This document shows positions 1 through 5,191 of a stretch of 6,672 nucleotides of DNA, in pieces; within the stretch, counting starts at the first letter, position 1; each line of letters starts with the position of its first letter. The position numbers and the translations under genes are program-made. This DNA is from Rhodospirillales bacterium (lineage in GTDB: Bacteria > Pseudomonadota > Alphaproteobacteria > Rhodospirillales > Casp-alpha2): assembly GCA_028282185.1 (NCBI GenBank), contig JANQIJ010000176.1, forward strand, positions 1-6,672. The letters are read 5' to 3'. Below the pieces are notes generated by a model. The model was not told the DNA's origin, ran no database searches, and saw only the letters and a list, made by a program, of their open reading frames with translations.

Positions 1-12
1 GAGCACTTCCAC
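1..12 (-). CDS. 5' end of an unidentified minus-strand gene, cut by the window edge
   Basis: Reading leftwards on the minus strand, a perfect Shine-Dalgarno AAGGAGG (plus-strand 18-24) is followed after 5 bases by GTG at 12-10, then Glu, a second in-frame GTG (6-4) and Leu. This is the typical layout of a translation start, so a divergent gene beginning Met-Glu-Val-Leu probably leaves the window here. Only four codons are visible, so no product can be named. The start at 12 is preferred to the internal GTG at 6 because its spacing to the Shine-Dalgarno is better. Confidence 0.4.
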
Positions 13-17
13 CGTAA

Positions 18-24
18 CCTCCTT
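18..24 (-). promoter_or_regulatory. Consensus Shine-Dalgarno on the minus strand
   Basis: The plus strand reads CCTCCTT, which is AAGGAGG on the minus strand. It lies 5 bases before a GTG codon and is the only evidence for the truncated divergent gene. A chance match is possible in GC-rich DNA, but a 7-base match with correct spacing is uncommon. Confidence 0.45.
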
Positions 25-265
25 GCCGCGACGGTTTCGGCGCGCCGGTAAATGGTCCGACAGCCAGCCCCCGTCGATCGATCAAGACAGCATATTCTAA
101 CTGCCGATTCTCCTCGGAATCCATAGACCCTGCCGCCGTTGTATAGGCGAAGAACCTTACAAAAAGCTGACAAAATAAAAAAACATCAATAGTTCCAATA
201 GGTTCTGAATGGGACCATGAAGCACGACCGGACCGCTTGCCGTACCCAGGCGGCGCCGACTACAA
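25..265. other. Divergent intergenic region with an A-rich core
   Basis: Roughly 240 bases without a convincing gene. The stretch 155-205 is strikingly A-rich (an A7 run at 177-183) against a GC-rich background, as expected for a promoter or upstream-activating region. On the minus strand TAGAAT (plus 94-99) resembles a -10 box for the leftward gene but lacks a recognisable -35. On the plus strand CTGACA (167-172) resembles a -35, but the hexamer 17 bases later (TAGTTC) is a poor -10. The promoter of the AMIN-like gene therefore probably lies here but cannot be fixed. Confidence 0.35.
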
Positions 266-1171
266 ATGTGGATCATGCGGCGTTCTGGGCAAACCCGTGA
301 TTTGGCGATCCGTCGGGGGCTGACTGTTGTCGCCTTCGCGGCGGTAGTGCTGGCGCCGGTTGTCGGGGCCGCCGCCGACGGCGTCGAAACGCCGACCGAC
401 CGGACGGCGCGGGCGACCGCCAACGCCTCCCCCGCGACCTTCGACGAAGCCGCCCGTCGTGTTACCCGGCCCGGGAGCGCCGCATCTCCGCCGCCAGGCG
501 CCGCCGCCAAGGAGGCGGGGCGCTCCAATCCGGTAACGGTACGCGGCGTCCGCTCGGGGCGCCATGGCGGCCATCTACGCCTGGTCCTGGATTTGGACGG
601 CCGGCCGGTTTACCAAGCGTCGGCCACGGCCGGGGACGCCTTCCTGCTGACCCTGCGGCAAGGGCGCTGGGCGGTTGGGCCAGGCACACGGGGCGCCCCA
701 CCGCTGACCGTCAGCCGCCTGCGCCCCGCCGACCCGGACGGCGGCCTGCGTCTTCGACTGTCGAGCGATCACCCGGCGTTCATCAAGCGGTCCTTCGTCC
801 TGGCGCCGGCTGCGGACGATCCGATGGCCCCTTGGCGCCTGGTCGTCGACCTGATGCCGGTGCCGGGTGCCCGGCCGGCTCAGGCCGCCGCGGGCGAGAC
901 GACACATTCGATCGCCGTGGCCCTGCCGGCGCCACATGGCTTGGTCCCCGGCCTGTCCAAGGCGCCCGGCCCATTGGGAGCGCCGGTTCCCACGGTCGCG
1001 CCCCTTGGGCCGCCGGCGCCGGCGTCGGCGGCAATCCCGGCGACCTGGACGCGGGCCAGCCGGATTCTCAAGGAATTGCGTGACCGGATCGACCCGAAAT
1101 TGGATGGCGCGCCGCCGTCGCAACTGGTTCTGCCGGCCAAGTACCGGCGCAACCTGGTGCCGCTGCGTTGA
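266..1171 (+). CDS. Exported stand-alone AMIN-like domain protein (hypothetical)
   Basis: A 301-residue protein. Residues 1-36 look like a Sec signal: basic RR..R..RR, a hydrophobic stretch at about 19-33, then VGAAA-D as a possible signal peptidase I site. An Ala/Pro/Thr-rich linker covers about 37-88. Residues 89-197 resemble the AMIN domain of N-acetylmuramoyl-L-alanine amidases. They hold two beta-rich halves with the hallmarks VRSGRHGGHLRLVLDLDGRP at 94-113 and AFIKRSFVLAPA...PWRLVVDL at 171-196. A second Pro/Ala linker (198-260) leads to a basic tail (262-301) with a predicted short helix, ASRILKELRDRI. No amidase_3 catalytic domain or secretin region follows. AMIN domains target proteins to the cell envelope or peptidoglycan, so an envelope-binding role is inferred. 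No good Shine-Dalgarno precedes ATG 266 or the alternative ATG at 275, and either could be the start. Confidence 0.7.
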   Translation: MWIMRRSGQTRDLAIRRGLTVVAFAAVVLAPVVGAAADGVETPTDRTARATANASPATFDEAARRVTRPGSAASPPPGAAAKEAGRSNPVTVRGVRSGRHGGHLRLVLDLDGRPVYQASATAGDAFLLTLRQGRWAVGPGTRGAPPLTVSRLRPADPDGGLRLRLSSDHPAFIKRSFVLAPAADDPMAPWRLVVDLMPVPGARPAQAAAGETTHSIAVALPAPHGLVPGLSKAPGPLGAPVPTVAPLGPPAPASAAIPATWTRASRILKELRDRIDPKLDGAPPSQLVLPAKYRRNLVPLR

Positions 1172-1232
1172 TCGCGGGAAGTCCGCCGGCCTGGTCTGTG
1201 CAACCAGGGACGGCACTCCCCAAGCGGCCGAC

Positions 1233-1261
1233 TTGACGGCCCCCGCGGATCGGGGTTTATC
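1233..1261 (+). promoter_or_regulatory. Candidate sigma-70 promoter of the rraA-like operon with a palindromic spacer
   Basis: TTGACG (1233-1238, 5 of 6 to consensus) is separated by exactly 17 bases from TTTATC (1256-1261, 3 of 6). The spacer contains the hairpin CCCCG-CGGAT-CGGGG (1241-1255). Transcription would start near 1268, leaving about 33 bases of leader before ATG 1301. The -35 and spacing are good but the -10 is weak. The same hairpin followed by TTTAT could instead be a weak terminator of the upstream gene. Confidence 0.4.
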
Positions 1262-1300
1262 TGGCGGCTCCCGTTTCTCCCGCACCAATCGGAGCCGGCC

Positions 1301-1963
1301 ATGTCCATTCAGCGTCACGACGTCACCTTTGAAACCCTGAGCGACGAAACCCTGGAACAGTGGCGGGGCATTCCGCCGGCCATCGTTTCCGACATGATGA
1401 ACCGGACGCAATGCATGGCCGGGCGGATCAAGCCGCTTAAGCCCGGCACGGTGCTGGTCGGACAGGCCCGCACGGTGACCTGCATGGTCGGCGACAACGC
1501 CGCCCTGCATGCCCTGGTCGCCCTCTTGGAACCCGGCGAGATCATCGTCGCCGATGGCGGCAATCATCCGGACGTGGCGCTTTGGGGCGGCATTCTCACC
1601 CAGGCCGCCATGGCCCAAGGCGCCGGCGGCATCGTCATCGACGGTGGTGTCCGTGACGTCGCCGAAATCGCCGATCTGGGCTTTCCCTGTTTCGCCTCGT
1701 CCCGCGTGCCCCAGGGACCGCACAAGGGCTTCGGCGGCGTGATCGACGGGACGATTTCCTGCGCCGGGGCGCATGTTTCGCCGGGCGACCTGATCATCGG
1801 CGACGACGACGGGATCGCGGTCGTGCCGCTGGCCCGGCAGGCGGAATTGTATGCCGCGTCGATCAACAAGATCGCCGAGGAAGAGGCCGCCATCGAAAGC
1901 ATCAAGGCCGGACAGACCACGGCCGAGCGCATGGGCCTGCCGGATCCGGAGATCATTCCGTGA
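1301..1963 (+). CDS. RraA-family protein (HMG aldolase / regulator-of-RNase-E-like)
   Basis: A 220-residue protein, typical length for the RraA / 4-hydroxy-4-methyl-2-oxoglutarate aldolase fold (formerly misannotated as demethylmenaquinone methyltransferase). Family hallmarks are GQARTVTCMVGDNAALHAL (54-72), IIVADGG (81-87), WGGILTQAAMAQGAGGIVID (95-114), GGVRDV (115-120), and near the end PGDLIIGDDDGIAVVP (161-176). Arg118-Asp119 match the substrate-contacting Arg and the metal-linked Asp of pyruvate aldolases in this family. The position 21 residues before Arg118, acidic in aldolase/oxaloacetate decarboxylase members (D-X20-R-D), is Gly97 here, so that activity is uncertain. Start ATG 1301 has GGAG at 1291-1294 with 6-base spacing. 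It is the first gene of a three-gene operon, and its stop overlaps the next start. Probably a cytosolic metal-dependent enzyme on a 2-oxo acid; substrate unknown. Confidence 0.88.
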   Translation: MSIQRHDVTFETLSDETLEQWRGIPPAIVSDMMNRTQCMAGRIKPLKPGTVLVGQARTVTCMVGDNAALHALVALLEPGEIIVADGGNHPDVALWGGILTQAAMAQGAGGIVIDGGVRDVAEIADLGFPCFASSRVPQGPHKGFGGVIDGTISCAGAHVSPGDLIIGDDDGIAVVPLARQAELYAASINKIAEEEAAIESIKAGQTTAERMGLPDPEIIP

Positions 1964-3063
1964 CCGCCAGCCCCCTGCCGCCGGCCGTGGTGGAGACAGT
2001 CCGTATCGGCGACCGTGACTTTCCGCGCGTCCGGTTGATTTCCGGCGTCCCGCCCCTGGAGCCGCTGGCGCGCCTGTCAGGCCATGGCGGACGGGCCCTG
2101 ATCCTGGCCAAGCGCGACGATCTGACCGGCTTGGGCTTGGGCGGCAACAAGGTCCGCAAGCTGGAATTCTACAGCGGCAAGGCCCTGGCCACGGGCTGCG
2201 ACACGCTGATCATCACCGGCGCCGTACAGTCCAACTACGTGCGGATCACCGCCGCCGCGGCCCGCAAATGCGGGCTCGACTGCCACATCCAGTTGGAAGA
2301 CCGGGTCGCGGGCATGGACGAGAACTATCGCAAAAACGGCAACGTCCTGTTGGACCGTCTGTTCGGCGCGACCTTGCATTACCTTCCGGTCGGCGAGGAC
2401 GAGGCCGCGGCCGACGATCACCTGGACCGCATCGCCGGCGAATTGACGGCCCGGGGGCGCAAGCCCTTCGTCATTCACCTGGGCGCCGGGTCCGAGCCGC
2501 GCGGCGCCCTGGGCTACGTCCTGGCGGCGCAAGAAATCCTTGACCAGGCGGCGGCGCTGGACCGGCGGATCAGCCAGGTCGTCGTCCCGTCGGGCAGCGG
2601 TCAGACCCACGGCGGCCTGTTGACCGGCCTGCGCCTGGCGGGATCCTCCCTGCCGGTGACGGGCATCTGCGTGCGCCGCGACCAGGCCGCGCAGACCGCA
2701 CGCATCCGCCAGATCACGGCCAACCTCTGCGACCTGATCGGCCGACCGGGCCTGGTCACCGAGGACGACATCCAGATCACCGACGCTTTCCTCGGTCCCG
2801 GCTACGGCAAGAACACGCCGGAAACCTGGGCGACCCTTTTCGCCGCCGCCCAGGACGAAGGCCTGTTGCTGGACCCGGTCTATACCGCCAAGTCACTTTC
2901 CGGCGCCTTGGCGATGGCGGCGCAGCCGGAGACGACGGGCGGCGGCGACGTGCTCTGGCTGCATACCGGCGGCACGCCGGCATTGTTCGGCTATCGCGCC
3001 GCGATTGAGCAGGCGCTCGACAAGGACATCACCAAACAAACCGGGGCGGGAGCAACCGCATGA
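1960..3063 (+). CDS. D-cysteine desulfhydrase / ACC deaminase-family PLP-dependent enzyme
   Basis: A 367-residue fold-type II PLP enzyme. Visible motifs are KRDDLTGLGLGGNKVRKLEF (51-70) with the Schiff-base lysine Lys64, GAVQSNYVRITAAAA (87-101) with the Gln-Ser-Asn substrate loop, the phosphate-binding loop SGSGQTHGGLLTG (211-223), LDPVYTAKSLSGAL (304-317) and HTGGTPALFGY (335-345). ACC deaminases have Tyr-Glu in the PVY motif; here it is Tyr308-Thr309, as in D-cysteine desulfhydrase and the related L-cysteate sulfo-lyase CuyA. Beta-elimination from a cysteine-like amino acid to pyruvate and ammonia is therefore more likely than ring opening of ACC. The start is GTG 1960, with GGAG at 1948-1951 inside the preceding gene and an 8-base spacer. 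The GTGA overlap with the upstream stop indicates translational coupling. The length exceeds the roughly 330 residues of characterised desulfhydrases, through an N-terminal extension and a C-terminal tail. The exact substrate and its D or L form cannot be read from sequence. Confidence 0.87.
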   Translation: MTASPLPPAVVETVRIGDRDFPRVRLISGVPPLEPLARLSGHGGRALILAKRDDLTGLGLGGNKVRKLEFYSGKALATGCDTLIITGAVQSNYVRITAAAARKCGLDCHIQLEDRVAGMDENYRKNGNVLLDRLFGATLHYLPVGEDEAAADDHLDRIAGELTARGRKPFVIHLGAGSEPRGALGYVLAAQEILDQAAALDRRISQVVVPSGSGQTHGGLLTGLRLAGSSLPVTGICVRRDQAAQTARIRQITANLCDLIGRPGLVTEDDIQITDAFLGPGYGKNTPETWATLFAAAQDEGLLLDPVYTAKSLSGALAMAAQPETTGGGDVLWLHTGGTPALFGYRAAIEQALDKDITKQTGAGATA

Positions 3064-4460
3064 CCGACTGTTTCGCAAAATCGACGCGCGGCGCCGTGCC
3101 GATAACCGCCGTCGACGCCGCCGACTTGGGCGATTGGCTGGCGGGACAGGACAAGGCGACGCGTGCCTGGATCGCCGGCAACGGTTTCGCAGCCGAACCC
3201 GGACGCCATCTGGTCGTCCCCGGCACAGACGGTTCCGTCGCCCGCGTCCTGGCCGGCCGCGCCGAGCCGCCCAGCATGTGGGATGTCGCCGGTCTGCCGG
3301 CGGTCTTGCCGAAAGGCGTCTATCGGTTGGAGGGCATCGACGACAAGACGGGCGCGACGGCGGCGGCGGTCGGCTGGGCGCTGGGGTCTTACGTCTTCGA
3401 CCGCTTCAAGGACCGGCCGGCGCGAGCGGCCAAACTTGTCTGGCCCAAGGCCGCGGACCGGGACAAGGCGCTGCGTGAGGCGCAGGCGACGGCGCTGTGC
3501 CGCGATCTGGTCAATCGCCCGGCCAACGACCTGGGCCCGGCGCAACTGGCCCAAGCGGCACGGGCGCTCGGCCGTTCATTCAATGCCAAGGTCAAGGTCA
3601 TCGCCGGCGACGCCCTGTTGAAACAGAATTTTCCGGCGATCCACGCGGTCGGGCGGGCCGCCGCCAACGGCCCTCGGCTGATCGACCTGACCTGGGGGGC
3701 GGCCGGCGCGCCCAAGGTCACCTTGATCGGCAAGGGCGTCTGCTTCGATACGGGCGGTTTGGACCTCAAAACCAGCCAGGGCATGAAGCTGATGAAAAAA
3801 GACATGGGCGGCGCCGCGCATGTTCTCGGCCTGGCGCATATCCTGATGGCGGCCGGCGCGCCGATCCGCCTGCGCGTGCTGATCCCGGCGGTGGAGAACA
3901 GCGTTTCGGACAACGCCATGCGGCCCCTGGATATCCTGACCACGCGACGCGGCACCACGGTGGAGATCGGCAACACGGACGCGGAGGGCCGGGTGATCAT
4001 GTCCGACGCCTTGACCCTGGCGGTTGCCGAAAATCCGGAAATGATCGTCGATTTCGCGACCTTGACCGGCGCCGCGCGGGTCGCCCTGGGCACCGAGCTG
4101 CCGGCCATGTTCTGCAACGACGACAGCCTGGCCGGCGATATTCTGGCCGCGGCCGAGCGCGCCGACGACCCGGTCTGGCGCATGCCGCTGTGGCCCGGTT
4201 ATCGCAAGATGGTCGAAGGCGCCCAGGCGGACCTGACCAACGCGCCCGAGGGCGGGTACGGCGGGGCGATCACGGCGGCCCTGTTCCTGGAGCATTTCGC
4301 GACGCCGAAGCAAGGCCCGGCGATCCCCTGGGTACATTTCGACATCATGGCCTGGAACCTGCGCGACCGGCCCGGCCGACCCGCCGGCGGCGAGGCCATG
4401 GGCATGCGCGCCGTGGCCGAAGCGATATTAACCCGTTATACGAGCAAAAATCTCGAATAA
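3060..4460 (+). CDS. M17 leucyl aminopeptidase-family metallopeptidase
   Basis: A 466-residue protein, somewhat shorter than E. coli PepA (503). A degenerate N-terminal domain (1-145) is followed by the linker motif LVNRPANDLGPAQLA (150-164) and the catalytic M17 domain. All family active-site residues align: Lys225 and Asp230 in GKGVCFDTGGLDLK (224-237), Lys237, Asp248 in KKDMGGAAHVLG, Asp307 and Glu309 with Arg311 in NTDAEGR (305-311). The stretch AVENSVSDNAMRPLDILTTR (277-296) is also characteristic. It should be a cytosolic, two-metal, probably hexameric aminopeptidase removing N-terminal residues from short peptides. E. coli PepA also hydrolyses Cys-Gly. The ATG at 3060 overlaps the upstream stop (ATGA), with GGGAG at 3048-3052 and 7-base spacing. 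The last ten codons are unusually A/T-rich compared with the rest of the gene. It is the last gene of the operon. Confidence 0.93.
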   Translation: MTDCFAKSTRGAVPITAVDAADLGDWLAGQDKATRAWIAGNGFAAEPGRHLVVPGTDGSVARVLAGRAEPPSMWDVAGLPAVLPKGVYRLEGIDDKTGATAAAVGWALGSYVFDRFKDRPARAAKLVWPKAADRDKALREAQATALCRDLVNRPANDLGPAQLAQAARALGRSFNAKVKVIAGDALLKQNFPAIHAVGRAAANGPRLIDLTWGAAGAPKVTLIGKGVCFDTGGLDLKTSQGMKLMKKDMGGAAHVLGLAHILMAAGAPIRLRVLIPAVENSVSDNAMRPLDILTTRRGTTVEIGNTDAEGRVIMSDALTLAVAENPEMIVDFATLTGAARVALGTELPAMFCNDDSLAGDILAAAERADDPVWRMPLWPGYRKMVEGAQADLTNAPEGGYGGAITAALFLEHFATPKQGPAIPWVHFDIMAWNLRDRPGRPAGGEAMGMRAVAEAILTRYTSKNLE

Positions 4461-4502
4461 ATATAATTTTATGATTGTATTTCTGTCGTGCGGAAGCCCG
4501 GC

Positions 4503-4515
4503 ACCGGCCGCCGGT
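4503..4515. repeat. 13-base perfect palindrome ACCGGC-C-GCCGGT
   Basis: Six-base arms flank one central base. An overlapping alternative stem GGCCG/CGGCC occurs at 4506-4520. It could be a protein-binding site or part of a factor-dependent terminator after the peptidase operon. No T-tract follows. GC-rich palindromes of this size can occur by chance here. Confidence 0.3.
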
Positions 4516-4547
4516 CGGCCGTCATCTGACCAGGGACCGAGGCGGGC

Positions 4548-4576
4548 TTGCCAGCCACCGGAAAATGACTTAGAAG
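4548..4576 (+). promoter_or_regulatory. Candidate sigma-70 promoter of the marR-like gene
   Basis: TTGCCA (4548-4553, 5 of 6 to consensus), a 17-base spacer, then TAGAAG (4571-4576, 4 of 6). The predicted start near 4583 gives a leader of about 150 bases before ATG 4734, and the operator-like palindrome lies at that start point. This is the best-matching promoter between the two genes. Confidence 0.45.
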
Positions 4577-4583
4577 TTTTGCC

Positions 4584-4594
4584 ATCGTAATGAT
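4584..4594. promoter_or_regulatory. Operator-like imperfect palindrome at the predicted marR start point
   Basis: ATCGT-A-ATGAT, with 4 of 5 arm pairs matching, is flanked by a direct repeat TTTGCC at 4578-4583 and 4594-4599. MarR proteins commonly bind short A/T-containing palindromes over their own promoters, so an autoregulatory site is plausible. The arms are short and the match imperfect, so confidence is low. Confidence 0.25.
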
Positions 4595-4733
4595 TTGCCC
4601 CCCAAGCGGCTGCGGTTCGGCACGACGCCTCGGTCATCGAAGCGCCCGGGGGCGACATGGGACCAAACGCCGGCGGGGATCGGCGAAGACAGTCCGTTGG
4701 TGAGCGTGATACGGCAAGACCCTGGGGAGAAAC

Positions 4734-5114
4734 ATGGCGATCGAAGTAACTGAATTGGAGGCCCTGGACATTTGGCGGCGGGCCATCGTTTCCAGCGTCC
4801 GGGTGGATGCGCCGGACCTGTCGGCGCGGCAGATGGCCTTGTTGCTGACCGTCTACCTGACGCCGCCGCCGCATACCGTGCGCGGCATGGCGGAGCTGTT
4901 GAAGGTCTCGAAGCCGGCGATTACCCGCGCCGTCGACCGCCTGTCGGAACTGAACTTCGTGCGCCGCAAGGTCGACGAGAGCGACCGGCGCAGCGTCCTG
5001 ATCCAGCGCACGGTGCCCGGATCCGTGTTCCTGCGCGAGTTCGGCGAACTGATCAGCGCCGCCGCCAAGCTTGACCAGACAGCGGACAAGAGCGGCCTGC
5101 CGCCTGGATACTGA
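4734..5114 (+). CDS. Short MarR-family winged-helix transcriptional regulator
   Basis: A 126-residue protein, slightly below the usual 135-160 of the family. An N-terminal helix (about 5-24) precedes the winged helix-turn-helix. LSARQMALLLTVYLTP (29-44) fits helix 2, TVRGMAELLKVSKPAITRAVDRL (48-70) fits the HTH with its recognition helix, and the wing is FVRRKVDESDRRSVLIQRT (75-93) with the family-typical D-x-x-DRR. The C-terminal dimerisation region is cut to essentially one helix (97-112). Its ligand and targets cannot be told. ATG 4734 follows GGAG (4726-4729), and an in-frame stop at 4707-4709 excludes an upstream start. It lies in the same direction as the peptidase operon and could regulate it or itself. 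Confidence 0.85.
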   Translation: MAIEVTELEALDIWRRAIVSSVRVDAPDLSARQMALLLTVYLTPPPHTVRGMAELLKVSKPAITRAVDRLSELNFVRRKVDESDRRSVLIQRTVPGSVFLREFGELISAAAKLDQTADKSGLPPGY

Positions 5115-5191
5115 GCGATTTTTTCTTTAAAATTAGAATCTTATAAAGATATCTTGCGGAACGCGCGATGGACGCGCCGGCGGTCGCCGGC
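5115..5191. terminator. Convergent intergenic region with hairpin and T-tract (possible terminator)
   Basis: Between two converging genes lie a T6 run (5119-5124), an A/T-rich stretch with a perfect 10-base palindrome AAGATATCTT (5146-5155), and a strong hairpin GCCGGC-GGTC-GCCGGC (5176-5191). The hairpin touches the stop codon of the minus-strand gene. It could end leftward transcription, although no U-run directly follows it on the minus strand. For the rightward gene, a small GCGGC-CT-GCCGC hairpin (5092-5103) precedes the T6 run by 15 bases. Neither is a textbook intrinsic terminator. Confidence 0.35.

Larger units (their letters stand above)
4461..4733. other. Intergenic region between the peptidase and marR-like genes
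   Basis: The first 25 bases are very A/T-rich and contain a perfect TATAAT (4462-4467) without a matching -35. A GC-rich segment with overlapping inverted repeats follows at 4503-4520. Neither hairpin has a following T-run, so no classical terminator of the operon is visible. The right half holds a good promoter candidate (4548-4576) and an imperfect palindrome (4584-4594). No credible small gene was found. Confidence 0.45.

Noticed and set aside
1..124. Open minus-strand reading frame from ATG 124 to the left edge (begins MDSEEN)
   Set aside because: Its third codon positions are far less G/C-biased than the real genes, its Shine-Dalgarno is weak, and it conflicts in frame with the better GTG start at 12.
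217..300. 27-codon plus-strand ORF (begins MKHDRTACR) overlapping the start of the AMIN-like gene
   Set aside because: No good Shine-Dalgarno, no recognisable peptide, and it overlaps a signal-peptide-encoding start. Leader peptide function cannot be supported.
1190..1208. Inverted repeat CCTGGT-N7-ACCAGG after the AMIN-like gene as a terminator
   Set aside because: Only a 6-base stem with no following T-run; not enough to call a terminator.
575..1774. 399-codon minus-strand ORF
   Set aside because: Antisense shadow of the AMIN-like and RraA genes in GC-rich DNA; composition is Arg/Gly/Pro-rich with no domain, and both sense genes have clear family motifs.
4462..4467. Perfect TATAAT as the marR promoter -10
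   Set aside because: No -35 match at 16-18 bases upstream and it would give a leader of about 260 bases; the 4548-4576 pair fits better.
3497..4474. 325-codon plus-strand ORF inside the peptidase gene
   Set aside because: Out-of-frame shadow rich in Arg/Gly/Pro; the overlapping M17 frame has all catalytic residues.
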